The translations under genes were made by a program, and so were the position numbers. 64,000 nt of DNA from Desulfomonile tiedjei DSM 6799 (GTDB lineage Bacteria; Desulfobacterota; Desulfomonilia; Desulfomonilales; Desulfomonilaceae). Positions 34,284 to 43,317 of this stretch are shown in pieces (the first letter of the stretch is position 1; each line of letters begins with the position of its first letter). The notes below the pieces were generated by a model. That model saw only the letters and a program-made list of their open reading frames with translations. It was not told the origin of the DNA and searched no databases. The DNA is taken from assembly GCF_000266945.1 (NCBI RefSeq), contig NC_018025.1, forward strand, positions 2,418,001-2,482,000. Reading direction: 5' to 3'.

Positions 34284-34847
34284 GATAACAATGAGAGAAC
34301 TTTTCCTCGAATCAGGTACTTCTTTCGGCAGTCTATCTCAAGACAGTACGAAAAAGGCCGACGAGAGGGAAATTCGCTCGATGCGTTCGGTCGTTTGAAG
34401 AACCTGTCCCTTCAAGACCTAGCCCGGGGAATGAGGTCGGGCAAATCTATCCGAGATCCGCACAAAACTGCTTTGCCTGTTCTCACGAAGTACTACACTG
34501 CTATTTTCAGGATGACTGTATTATCTTTGTGTTATGTTACTTGGAAGCAGGCCGCGTGTCAATTCATTGATTTGAACGGGATAAGCCAAGAACAACAATG
34601 ACACGCCGATTGTTACGGAGAAAACAGACCGGCTCCGATGCTATGACCCGTTAATTTTTAGGTATTCTTTGCTTGAAATCCTTGTTTTCCCATAGTAGTA
34701 TACTTCGCCTAACATGCGGATACCGCATATATCAACTAAGCTTTCAACCCGCCGAGTAATGCCCTCCGCTGCTGCCTAGGGACCTCTGGGAAATAAATAA
34801 TTCCGAGTTCGGCCAGGATTGGAATCGAGTACATTGGAGTCTGTCTT
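34284..34847. other. Gene-free stretch between divergent genes
   Basis: About 560 bases between the kinase gene and a small plus-strand gene. Short open frames exist but lack ribosome sites or recognisable sequence. Promoters for both directions should lie here, but I see no convincing -35/-10 or -24/-12 pair. Confidence 0.4.
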
Positions 34848-35138
34848 ATGTCCAAGCAAAATAGCATAACGGAAATGGACCAGAAGGTGAAAGAAGGCCT
34901 GAAAATAGCCAGAGAAGCGATCGATGACGACGTCTTACTCAAGCTGTGTGATGATCTGGAATTCACGTGGGAAAATCTGTGTTCCAATCTCCTGATTGTG
35001 GCTGTAGGTCTTTCAGCAATGAAGTACCGTACCGCGGATCAGATCAGAACTCAGTTGGAGCAATATCTGTCGTCGATCCAGACGGCAAAGACCCAGAATG
35101 CCAACCTGTTTTTCCCGGATACGACCATGCCGAATTAG
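34848..35138 (+). CDS. Small helical protein of unknown function
   Basis: A 96-residue, acidic, mainly helical protein (MDQKVKEGLKIAREAIDDDVLLKLCDDLEF). There is no signal peptide; a mildly hydrophobic middle (NLLIVAVGLSAMKY) may be a buried helix. GGAG stands eight bases before the ATG. I recognise no family. It is followed by a gap with element B copy 2. Confidence 0.55.
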   Translation: MSKQNSITEMDQKVKEGLKIAREAIDDDVLLKLCDDLEFTWENLCSNLLIVAVGLSAMKYRTADQIRTQLEQYLSSIQTAKTQNANLFFPDTTMPN

Positions 35139-35335
35139 AAAAACAGAACTCCCGACATGGCCGGTTTGCCTTTGTGGTTGACCGGCTATGCTCTTCTCGC
35201 CCCGTCTGTCAAATGTAGCTGAGAGACTGCTCTTTGCAATGAGTTTCCAATCATCTATTTCTCTGGAACTTGAGCTCTACTTTCGAATCACCAAGCAATG
35301 GAATCTCTAAGATTCGCACCGGTTTCATCGTGTTA

Positions 35336-35468
35336 TACCGATTCGCTTTTCTGTTCATAATCAGGGAGGCTGGAGGTATCCTTCGCTCCGGACGACGCAA
35401 GGCCGTCTAATCACTCCGCTCAGGACACCCCAGCCTTCGCGATCTTATGTGCAACTGCGAAATGGTAT
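35336..35468. repeat. Foldback element B, copy 2 (uninterrupted)
   Basis: A 133-bp element with imperfect inverted ends (TACCGATTCGC and GCGAAATGGTA) flanked by TTA on both sides. The internal hairpin is GGCTGGAGGTATCC against GGACACCCCAGCC. It is the empty-site version of 8445-8761. The rest of the gap 35139-35848 holds no convincing gene. Confidence 0.75.
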
Positions 35469-35848
35469 TAGTAACTGTGAAATAACGATTCCAGACATCT
35501 GAATAATTGTGAGGAACCGGTATGATGGCCATGTGTCTCAATTTTTCAAATTACTTGTGGCTAGCCCGGGTGGCGATTGGTCATCCTCGGAATCGCTTAT
35601 GGTTCATACCACGCTGGTAGCAACTCCGGTTCGTCGTCGTGTGGTAGAAAGCCGAACAGGAGAGAAGATAGGCCGTCATCAAGCTAGCCCGCTGGAATAC
35701 GCGAATTGCAGGCCTTCTTCACCGGGTAGCCAATTGAACTGATTCAACCATAATCTCTGGTGTGAGTTACTCGCTGCGATTTTACAATTACGTCTTGCGC
35801 TCTTCGCAGGATCCCGGAAATCTGACGAAAAAACAAAAGGTCAACCGC

Positions 35849-37912
35849 ATGCCAAGAGACATCCCCGTCGGCAATGGAAAACTTCTCGTGTGTTTCGACA
35901 GTTACTACCGCATTCGAGACCTCTATTTTCCGCATGTGGGAAAGGAAAATCATGTCGGAGGCAACTATTTCCGTTTCGGCGTATGGATTGACGGCCGATT
36001 CTCCTGGGTGGGAGAAGACTGGAAAATTGATCTGCAATATATGTCCGACACTTTAGTAACCGATGTGAACCTGTACAATGAGGCTCTGGGAATTCTTCTT
36101 CGCTGCAATGACACCGTTGATTTTCATGAAAATGTTTTTGTAAGAAAAATGTCGATTGAGAACTTTCATGAGAAGAAACGGGAAATTCGCGTATTCTTTG
36201 CCAGTGATTTCAGCATATTCGGAAACGATGTCGGGGACACTGCGGCATTCGATCCCAAAACGGGCGGGATAGTTCATTACAAGGATGACATATATTTCCT
36301 CGTTAACGGCAAGACCGAAGATTCGGAGGGGCTCACGGGATTTGCCGTGGGCCAAAAGAGGCTTGGGGGCTTGGAGGGCACCTATCGGGACGCGGAAGAT
36401 GGCGAGCTCTCAGGAAATCCTATTGCTCAAGGGGCCGTGGATTCCGTTATTTCCATAAGCCTCCAAATTGAAGGCACGTCCACCGCAACAGCTTATGTTT
36501 GGATTTGCGCAGGTCGAAATTGGGAACAGGTGAGGGTGATTGATGGGCTTGTAAAGGACAAACACCCTGACACCATCATCTCGCGAACGTCTGACTACTG
36601 GCATCTTTGGGTAAGTAAAGAAAATCCCAGGCTGGAATTGCTGCCCGACGAACTCGGAAATCTCTATCGACGCAGCCTCTTGATTTTGAGAACCCAGATT
36701 GACTGGAAGGGAGGCATCTTGGCCGGTAACGACTCCGATGTGATCAGATTCAACCGCGATACATACTCATACGTCTGGCCGAGAGATGGGGCTATTGTGG
36801 CAAATGCTCTCGATCAAGCGGGGTTCTCCGAGCTTTCTCAAAGATTCTATCAGTTTGCTGCCGATACATTAGAGCAGGGCGGATACCTGCTCCACAAGTA
36901 CAACCCGGATGGGACACTCGCTTCCTCATGGCATCCGTGGTTGAACAAAGGGCATCCTCAACTGCCTATACAGGAAGATGAGACGGCTCTTGTGATATGG
37001 GCGTTGTGGCACCATTTCGTGTACCGCCGCGACGTTGAATTCATAAAGCCTCTCTATAAATCGCTTATCAAAAAAGCTGCTGATTTTATGTGTGATTACA
37101 GGGATAAAGAGACGGGACTCCCAGCTCCGTCTTACGATATATGGGAGGAACGACGCGGCATTCTGAGTTTTACGGTTGCGGCGGTCTTCAGTGGAATTAC
37201 TGCGGCCTCGCTGTTCTGTGAGGCATTCGGAGAAAAAGACGTGGCTAGCCGTTACATGCGGGCAGCCGCGGAAATTCGAGACGGAGCTTCTACCTATCTG
37301 TGGCGGCCTGAATTGAATCGTTTCTGCAGGATGATTTTCCGGGACGATAAAGGCGCACTACAAATTGATTCAACAAGAGATGCAAGCCTGGCCGGCCTGT
37401 TTGCTTTCGGACTCTATTCCCCTCACGATCCGAAAATCATTACTACCATGGAAGACCTAAGGGAGAGACTATGGGTCAAGACGGAGGTGGGAGGAATGGC
37501 TCGCTACGAAGGGGACATCTATCACCGGGTGAGCAACGACTTCCCCGGAAACCCCTGGTTTGTATGCACATTGTGGCTCGCTGATTTTTTTGCAGACAGA
37601 GCGGAAACAGAAATAGAGGTTTCCCCTGCCGTGGAACTCTTGAAGTGGGTGGCAAATCACGCTCTTCCTTCAGGCGTACTGGCAGAGCAAGTTCATCCCT
37701 TGACCGGGGCACCGTTGTCGGTATCGCCACTAACCTGGAGCCATGCCACATTCGTGGCCACGGTTCACCGAGTCCTTCGCCGCCTGGGAAAGATCAAAGT
37801 ATGCCCCGAATGCGGAATGGAAGTGACCGATCAGGCACCGAAGGAACACTGGCTTGAGAAGCTGTATGCAGATACCTGCAACACCATTTACAGTTTTTGC
37901 CAGGTGAGGTAG
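35849..37912 (+). CDS. GH15 glucoamylase/trehalase-like glycoside hydrolase
   Basis: About 687 residues. An N-terminal beta-sandwich-like region (about 1-260) precedes the (alpha/alpha)6 barrel (about 270-660). Key motifs are SYVWPRDGAIVANAL, QEDETALVIWALW, the likely acid Glu in SYDIWEERRG (near 432), and the likely base Glu in LAEQVHPLTG (near 612). The last 35 residues hold a CPECGMEV zinc-ribbon-like piece. No signal peptide is seen, so an intracellular glycogen, maltodextrin or trehalose substrate is likely. The ATG at 35849 (MPRDIPVGNG) fits the family start; a frame from 35762 is also open. zwf follows 270 bp downstream, which suggests glucose use through the pentose phosphate route. 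Confidence 0.88.
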   Translation: MPRDIPVGNGKLLVCFDSYYRIRDLYFPHVGKENHVGGNYFRFGVWIDGRFSWVGEDWKIDLQYMSDTLVTDVNLYNEALGILLRCNDTVDFHENVFVRKMSIENFHEKKREIRVFFASDFSIFGNDVGDTAAFDPKTGGIVHYKDDIYFLVNGKTEDSEGLTGFAVGQKRLGGLEGTYRDAEDGELSGNPIAQGAVDSVISISLQIEGTSTATAYVWICAGRNWEQVRVIDGLVKDKHPDTIISRTSDYWHLWVSKENPRLELLPDELGNLYRRSLLILRTQIDWKGGILAGNDSDVIRFNRDTYSYVWPRDGAIVANALDQAGFSELSQRFYQFAADTLEQGGYLLHKYNPDGTLASSWHPWLNKGHPQLPIQEDETALVIWALWHHFVYRRDVEFIKPLYKSLIKKAADFMCDYRDKETGLPAPSYDIWEERRGILSFTVAAVFSGITAASLFCEAFGEKDVASRYMRAAAEIRDGASTYLWRPELNRFCRMIFRDDKGALQIDSTRDASLAGLFAFGLYSPHDPKIITTMEDLRERLWVKTEVGGMARYEGDIYHRVSNDFPGNPWFVCTLWLADFFADRAETEIEVSPAVELLKWVANHALPSGVLAEQVHPLTGAPLSVSPLTWSHATFVATVHRVLRRLGKIKVCPECGMEVTDQAPKEHWLEKLYADTCNTIYSFCQVR

Positions 37913-38182
37913 CTGATATTCTCTGTATGCGAACTTGCGGTCAAGATAGTTCTCGTTGAGGCGACCTGCGAGCCAGGTCAGTGCGAAAAGGAAATTTCAA
38001 ACCGTATTATATATTGGAAAGCAAATTCCCACGAGTGTCGAGGCTGCCTTGGGGGAGTGCGAAAGTCAAGCGTTCGCGAGCAGCCACCAATTTTGGAACG
38101 TTTCTCTGAAAATTGCAGTCGAATAGAACGTATGAACAGCTCGGGCCAGAGAATTGCTTTGACCGATTGGGAGGGTGGAAAA

Positions 38183-39745
38183 ATGGCGTTGGACCGTGAA
38201 AGCCTTGACACATACGTTGACCTGATGGTGAAAGGCCAGGCCGCGGATGTGAAAATTTCTCCGCGGGCCTGTGTAGCGGATCGGCCTGTCGAACCCTGTT
38301 CACTGGTGATCTTCGGCGCCTCTGGAGACTTGACCACTCGAAAGTTGGCCCCTTCTCTTTACAATTTGTATCTATCCGAGGCGTTGCCTGAGTCTTTCGT
38401 TATCCTGGGTGCGGCTCGTTCGGAAATGTCCCACGAACAGTTCCAAGGCATGATAAAGCACGCTTTAGAAGGAATGGATTTGACCAGATGGGACGAGTTT
38501 GCTTCGCACCTCTATTACAAGCAAATGGATCTCAGATCCATAGATTCATTCCATGAACTTTCCAGCACACTCGAAAAGCTCGAAGGCAAGCATGGTACCC
38601 GGGCTAACAGAATCTTTTATCTTGCCATACCGCCTTCCGCATATGGAAGCGTAGCCGCTATGCTAGGCAAAGCAGGACTTTCCGGTGAGGCCGGGGACGG
38701 CAGTGCGTGGAGCCGCCTCGTCGTCGAGAAGCCTTTCGGGCACGATTTGAAATCAGCGCAAGAGCTGGATCGACAGCTTCACGAATACTTCAACGAATAC
38801 CAGATCTTCCGCATCGATCATTACCTCGCCAAAGAGACTGTCCAGAATGTTCTCATATTCCGTTTTGCCAATGCCATCTTTGAGCCGCTATGGAACAGAA
38901 TGTTCATAGACCGGGTACGCATAACTGCTGTTGAATCCCTCGGGGTGGAAAAGAGGGCAGCCTACTATGAAGAGGCGGGCGTTTTACGCGATATGTTTCA
39001 GAATCACATGATGCAACTCCTTGCTGTGACGGCAATGGAACCCCCGGCTGTTTTCGAGGCGGAACCGGTCAGGGATGAGCATGTAAAAGTGTTTCGGTCT
39101 CTCAGGCCCATTGAACGTGACGATCCGTCAAAGAACCTCCTATTGGGCCAATATGGCCCTGGAGTAGTAGAAGGGAAGCGAGTTCCGGGGTATCGGGAGG
39201 AGCCTGGAGTCAAACCGGATTCGTTCACTCCGACATTCGGCATGTTGAAAGTCTTCATCGACAACTGGCGATGGCAGGACGTTCCTTTCTATCTGACCTC
39301 GGGGAAAAGGCTAGCAAAAAAGCTGACGGAAATAGTCATTTATTTCAAGAACGTGCCTCACTTACTTTTTCAGAAAGTTCTCGATGAGGACATAATAGCC
39401 AATTTTTTGACACTCGGAATCCAGCCTGAGGAGAAGATAAACCTCACATTCGAGACAAAATATCCTGGCGCCAAAGTGTGTCTTCGATCGGTCACTATGG
39501 ATTTCAATTACCAACAGAATTACGAAGGGCCGATCCTGGATGCATATGAAAAGGCACTTATCGACTGTATGCAGGGAGATCAGATGCTCTTCTGGAGGCA
39601 GGACAGCGTCGAATTGTGCTGGGCTTTCCTGGACCCGGTCCTGCAGCACTGCGCAGATTGCGATAACCTGTCCAGACTCCTCTTGCCGTACGAAGCGGGA
39701 AGCTGGGGACCGGATGCTGCGCAGGTCCGGATCGCCCGTACATGA
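38183..39745 (+). CDS. zwf: Glucose-6-phosphate 1-dehydrogenase
   Basis: About 520 residues. The NADP-binding motif FGASGDLTTRKLAP is near 43-57, EKPFGHDL near 190, and the active-site motif reads RIDHYLAKE (near 209-217), with Ala where Gly is usual. The enzyme oxidises glucose 6-phosphate to 6-phosphogluconolactone and makes NADPH in the cytoplasm. The ATG at 38183 has GGGAGGG seven bases upstream; a longer frame from 38057 adds 42 unconserved residues. A terminator follows, so with the GH15 gene it forms a small carbohydrate unit. Confidence 0.94.
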   Translation: MALDRESLDTYVDLMVKGQAADVKISPRACVADRPVEPCSLVIFGASGDLTTRKLAPSLYNLYLSEALPESFVILGAARSEMSHEQFQGMIKHALEGMDLTRWDEFASHLYYKQMDLRSIDSFHELSSTLEKLEGKHGTRANRIFYLAIPPSAYGSVAAMLGKAGLSGEAGDGSAWSRLVVEKPFGHDLKSAQELDRQLHEYFNEYQIFRIDHYLAKETVQNVLIFRFANAIFEPLWNRMFIDRVRITAVESLGVEKRAAYYEEAGVLRDMFQNHMMQLLAVTAMEPPAVFEAEPVRDEHVKVFRSLRPIERDDPSKNLLLGQYGPGVVEGKRVPGYREEPGVKPDSFTPTFGMLKVFIDNWRWQDVPFYLTSGKRLAKKLTEIVIYFKNVPHLLFQKVLDEDIIANFLTLGIQPEEKINLTFETKYPGAKVCLRSVTMDFNYQQNYEGPILDAYEKALIDCMQGDQMLFWRQDSVELCWAFLDPVLQHCADCDNLSRLLLPYEAGSWGPDAAQVRIART

Positions 39746-39901
39746 TTCCCGCGCACGTGAGGCCTCAAGAGGAAATCTCCGATGCCGCTCGGTATTCGAG
39801 CGTGGGTCGAGCTACGTCCTCGGAACGAGAGTCTTCCCGTTTTCCGAGAAGTCCTGTTTGTCGAATTATAACAGAATAATACATCTTCATGGATAAGGAT
39901 C

Positions 39902-39928
39902 AAGGGGCACCGCTGCGCTGCCCCTTTT
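39902..39928 (+). terminator. Rho-independent terminator after zwf
   Basis: AAGGGGCA pairs with TGCCCCTT around a nine-base loop and is followed by more T residues. It lies about 155 bases past the zwf stop. Confidence 0.75.
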
Positions 39929-40063
39929 ATCTAACGAATAGTATTACAACCAATCTTGCCTACCATTGTTTGGCGAAATGTCGGAAACCAATGTTTTCAT
40001 ACAATGAGATTGCAGAAGTGTATTACATTACAGCTTATACCCCGACCGGGGTTTCTAGAAGCC

Positions 40064-40669
40064 TCAAGCCCGTCCGGGAGGACATGCTTGTCCCGCTGAA
40101 CCCCACCCGCTGTACGAGTACCCCTGGTAATAATTGGGAGCGGCCATGTACCTATTCTGATACGAGTTTCCGTAGAAGCCGGTCGAAGGGTTTTGGTAGT
40201 ACCCTTGCTGCGGTGCGGAACGGTACTGAGCAGGGTAGGTCGGTTGGTATGAGTACGCAGCAGATTGCAGTTGGCCCTGTTTGACAGGTGTTTGTCTTGA
40301 AGGGTGGCCGGCCTTTGCAGCAGCACTTTGGACCGGTTTCTTTTTTGCCGCTGGTTTGGTCGCCTGCCGCTGCATCTGATTTGTTCGGATGTCCGGAAGG
40401 CGCTCTTGATAAGCTGTCCCAGACGTGGCCTGTTGTTGCGCAACCACCCGCTGCCTATTCGGGACGGTCGCTGCCGGATAAGTCGGAACCTGGTACTGCG
40501 GGACCTTCTGATGAAGAGGCTGGCTAGGATTCGCTGAATTATATGTTTGTATTCGCACCGGTCCCTGATTGTACCCCATCTGACCATCGAGAGAATAGGC
40601 TTGCGCAGCGAACAATGGAAATAGGGTTAAGGCCAAGACAGCGACACACCACATCGATTTACTTTTCAA
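40064..40669 (-). CDS. Secreted Tyr/Gln/Pro-rich low-complexity protein
   Basis: A 201-residue protein with a signal peptide (MWCVAVLALTLFPLFAAQAYS, cleavage near 24). The mature chain is rich in Gln, Tyr, Pro, Ser and Asn, with short repeated pieces such as YQPTYPAQYRSAPQQGYYQN and SYQNRYMAAPNYYQGYSY. It is probably disordered, perhaps a surface or matrix protein. The start is TTG at 40669 with AAGGAGG six bases upstream. Nothing in the neighbourhood explains it. Confidence 0.75.
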   Translation of the reverse strand: MKSKSMWCVAVLALTLFPLFAAQAYSLDGQMGYNQGPVRIQTYNSANPSQPLHQKVPQYQVPTYPAATVPNRQRVVAQQQATSGTAYQERLPDIRTNQMQRQATKPAAKKKPVQSAAAKAGHPSRQTPVKQGQLQSAAYSYQPTYPAQYRSAPQQGYYQNPSTGFYGNSYQNRYMAAPNYYQGYSYSGWGSAGQACPPGRA

Positions 40670-40832
40670 AAGATCCTCCTTTGGGCAGCAGTCACATATA
40701 TTACTGAGGATATATGTATATTAAAATGTTAAAATAGTGTCAAGCACTAAATATGGAAAGGGCATATTGGGGTTCATGCGTGTGCAGAGAAGAGCGTGGA
40801 AATAGGCCATCGAATGCCAAGCTGAAGACATA

Positions 40833-41015
40833 TACCGATTCTCGAAAGTAATCACGGATTGTGAAGAGCAGTTCCCAGCAATTGGTAGCGCCGGCCTCCG
40901 TGCCGGCGAACAATTCACCAAACAAATCAATAAGTTCTCGCCGGCAGGGACGCCGGCGCTACTGATTCTTCTCATTGCAGGCATTGGATTCCGTCAAGAC
41001 TTTCGATAACCGCTA
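40833..41015. mobile_element. MITE-like element A, copy 2
   Basis: A 183-bp element with the same ends and hairpin as 8469-8651, two differences apart, again flanked by TA on both sides. It sits in the gap 40670-41172, which holds no gene. The near identity of the two copies points to recent movement or conversion. Confidence 0.82.
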
Positions 41016-41139
41016 TATTGCTTACAGAATTCGCCGAGCAAACCGATACGTTTGCATTGATGATCCGACCGTAGAGAGTTGTGCTCGCATGTCTCTCAAA
41101 ACGGTCGTGAGCTAAGCTTCCTGAGAAGATTTTTCCAAT

Positions 41140-41165
41140 AAAAAAGAGCCTTTCGGGGGCCCTTT
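41140..41165 (-). terminator. Rho-independent terminator of the small membrane protein gene
   Basis: On the minus strand AAAGGGCC pairs with GGCTCTTT (one mismatch) and a T-run follows. It begins 8 bases past the stop of the 81-residue gene. Confidence 0.75.
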
Positions 41166-41172
41166 GTATATG

Positions 41173-41418
41173 TTATCTAAATCTGGCCGGTTCGCTGTTA
41201 TGATTATGAAAAGTAAAAATAAACCTTTGGTCTTTGTTCAGTTCTTGTCCTTGTGTGGATTCGCAGACAGAGACTCTTTCCTGCAGATCGGCGATTTCGG
41301 CCTGATAATTATCAAGTAGGTAAAATAAGTAAACCATACAGAGTCCCATCACTATAATTAAAAAGCTCAGTAATTTTACCTTAAAAGGTGAAAAATAGAG
41401 TCTTGTCAATTCGCCCAT
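41173..41418 (-). CDS. Small single-pass membrane protein
   Basis: An 81-residue protein with one hydrophobic helix (VKLLSFLIIVMGLCMVYLFYLL, about 14-35) followed by a short coiled-coil-like stretch (NYQAEIADLQERVSVCE). AAGGA precedes the ATG and a terminator follows directly, which supports a real gene. The layout recalls FtsL/DivIC-like proteins, but I would not claim that. The function is unknown. Confidence 0.7.
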   Translation of the reverse strand: MGELTRLYFSPFKVKLLSFLIIVMGLCMVYLFYLLDNYQAEIADLQERVSVCESTQGQELNKDQRFIFTFHNHNSEPARFR

Positions 41419-41723
41419 AACTTTTCCTTTCTACATTTGCGTTCTGAAAAAGAACATAATTCGTTCACTTCGTGTTTCAAAGGAATTCCTGGAGGCGAAT
41501 GCTCGATCGCTGCAGCCTCCAACCAACGGTGCTCGATACTCTGAGAGAAAACGTACCTGATGGTATAACCGTGATGACATCTGAACACCGGCATTGGCGG
41601 CTCCGGAATTTCAGTTGAACGTTCACTTTTCTGAATCCTTTACAAGCAAACTGCATCTGGTACGTAAATTGTAAAAGTTTAGAATTTAGAGGACCTTCCG
41701 AGGAATGACCTAGAGGTAATAAC

Positions 41724-42050
41724 ATGAAAATCAAAGCATATATTAGTGTGGTGGTTATCCTGGCGGTCGGAATCTTTCTCGTGAATGCTTCAGTGCCCCG
41801 AGCTGTTTTTGCTGCAGGCCAGGCCTCCACCGGCTCTAGTTCCATTCAGTGCGTCGCTCCTGCAACTGGATGGTGTGTGCCGGCAACGGCCGGTTCAGGG
41901 GTTACCGGAACTTTTTGTGCGAACGCTCCAGTGCCAGCCGGTCCAACGAATCGAGTGGTTACATCCGCTGAAACTTTGGGAGAGACGATTGGCTCTATAC
42001 TGGCGGTTCCCTTTGTTGTGGCACAATGCATATTATTAGATTGCCCATAG
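41724..42050 (+). CDS. Small secreted cysteine-containing protein
   Basis: A 108-residue protein with a signal peptide (KIKAYISVVVILAVGIFLVNASVPRAVFA, cleavage near 31). The mature part of about 77 residues has five Cys (SIQC, GWC, TFC, AQC, LDC) and a Gly/Ala/Thr/Val-rich chain. AGAGG stands before the ATG. The gap before it, 41419-41723, has no other gene. It could be a surface or small secreted protein; I recognise no family. Confidence 0.65.
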   Translation: MKIKAYISVVVILAVGIFLVNASVPRAVFAAGQASTGSSSIQCVAPATGWCVPATAGSGVTGTFCANAPVPAGPTNRVVTSAETLGETIGSILAVPFVVAQCILLDCP

Positions 42051-42277
42051 CCCCGTGCCGAGGACAAACAGCGTTTGTAGTTGCAAGCAGCGTCGTTAGT
42101 TAGTTTATTAGGACTCGAGACAAGAGATACCTCTTTGGGTTGTGTAATATTGTCAAGAGATATCGCTTGCCTTTTGTCTGTACTTCGCCGTATTAACCGT
42201 TAATCTGATGGCTCAGACTCGTCCTGAGGAGACATCGCGTGTACGAATCCGTCTAGTGAATCTCTTCCGATGAATTC

Positions 42278-43303
42278 TTAGTATGCCTCCTCCTGAGCCA
42301 ATTCCTCAGCCGTGAGCCCATCTCTGAAAAGGTAGTGACTCCATACCTGGTAAGCGATAACAATTGGTACGAACGTCAATGCCACTCCTAACATGATCTT
42401 CAATGTGAGCGGGCTTGAGGCCGAATTGAAGACTGTGAGACTGTATGCAGAATTCAGACTGGATGGAAAAAGATTCGGGTACAATCCGGTCACTCCAAAC
42501 AGTGTCGCTCCCACAATCGTCAGGCAGGACGTAGCCCAAGCTTTCCACCATGCGCCTTTTGCTATGAATGCCCGCGTCGCAATCAGAGCCGCCACGGTCA
42601 CGATTGGAATGACCCAGAGAATGGGATAAGTCAAATAGTTGTTGTACAATTCTGTGAAAAACCATGTAGCAATCAGGAACACAACTGCCATTGCCAATTG
42701 AGCTATCCACAAAATGGCTGCCATATTGCCTGCTCTTTCTGCAACCGGGTCTTCAGTCTTGATTGCCAGCCATAAGGCTCCATGGACTGCGAAGAGAAGC
42801 ACGAACAGAACACCTCCCAGTAGACCGTAAGGATTCAACAGGGTCAGAAGATTGCCATGGAAAATGCCTTCCGCGTCAATGGGTATCCCCTGGAAAATAT
42901 TTGCAAAGGCAACTCCCAGTAAGAGAGCCGGTAAGAAGCTGCCCAGGAAAAGAGAAATGTCCCAGAATCGTCTCCAACCGGCAAATTCTTCTTTGCTCCT
43001 GAATTCCAAAGCCACTGCCCGAAAAATCAGAGCGAACAACAGCAGGAGAAGAGGCGTATACAAAGCGCTGAACATAACTGCATACGTCGTTGGAAATGCC
43101 GCAAACGTAACTCCTCCTGCGGTAATCAGCCACACTTCATTTCCATCCCAAAACGGTCCCATAGAATTGTAAACCGACCGTTTCTCATTGTCGTTGCGGG
43201 CCAAAACGGGAGTAAGTATTCCGGCGCCCAGATCGAAACCGTCGAGCATGAAATACACTGCCCAAAGAATACCCCACAATGCGAACCATATAGTTTCTAG
43301 CAT
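42278..43303 (-). CDS. cydB: Cytochrome bd oxidase subunit II
   Basis: A 341-residue membrane protein with eight to nine helices, usual for CydB. The N-terminus (ETIWFALWGILWAVYFMLDGFDLGAG) and GPFWDGNEVWLITAGGVTFAAFPTTYA are family hallmarks. Together with subunit I it takes electrons from quinol and reduces oxygen to water in the inner membrane. AGAGG precedes the ATG, and the start is 14 bp after cydA ends, so they are cotranscribed. I see no cydX-like gene after it. Confidence 0.95.
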   Translation of the reverse strand: MLETIWFALWGILWAVYFMLDGFDLGAGILTPVLARNDNEKRSVYNSMGPFWDGNEVWLITAGGVTFAAFPTTYAVMFSALYTPLLLLLFALIFRAVALEFRSKEEFAGWRRFWDISLFLGSFLPALLLGVAFANIFQGIPIDAEGIFHGNLLTLLNPYGLLGGVLFVLLFAVHGALWLAIKTEDPVAERAGNMAAILWIAQLAMAVVFLIATWFFTELYNNYLTYPILWVIPIVTVAALIATRAFIAKGAWWKAWATSCLTIVGATLFGVTGLYPNLFPSSLNSAYSLTVFNSASSPLTLKIMLGVALTFVPIVIAYQVWSHYLFRDGLTAEELAQEEAY

Positions 43304-43317
43304 GTTGCCACCTCTTC

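Noticed and set aside
34736-34987. An 83-codon minus-strand frame over the start of the small helical protein gene
   Set aside because: No ribosome site is seen, and it overlaps a plus-strand gene with better start signals; no family is recognised.
41658-41674. TGGTACGTAAATTGTA before the small secreted protein gene as a sigma-54 promoter
   Set aside because: The essential -12 GC is GT here, so binding is unlikely.
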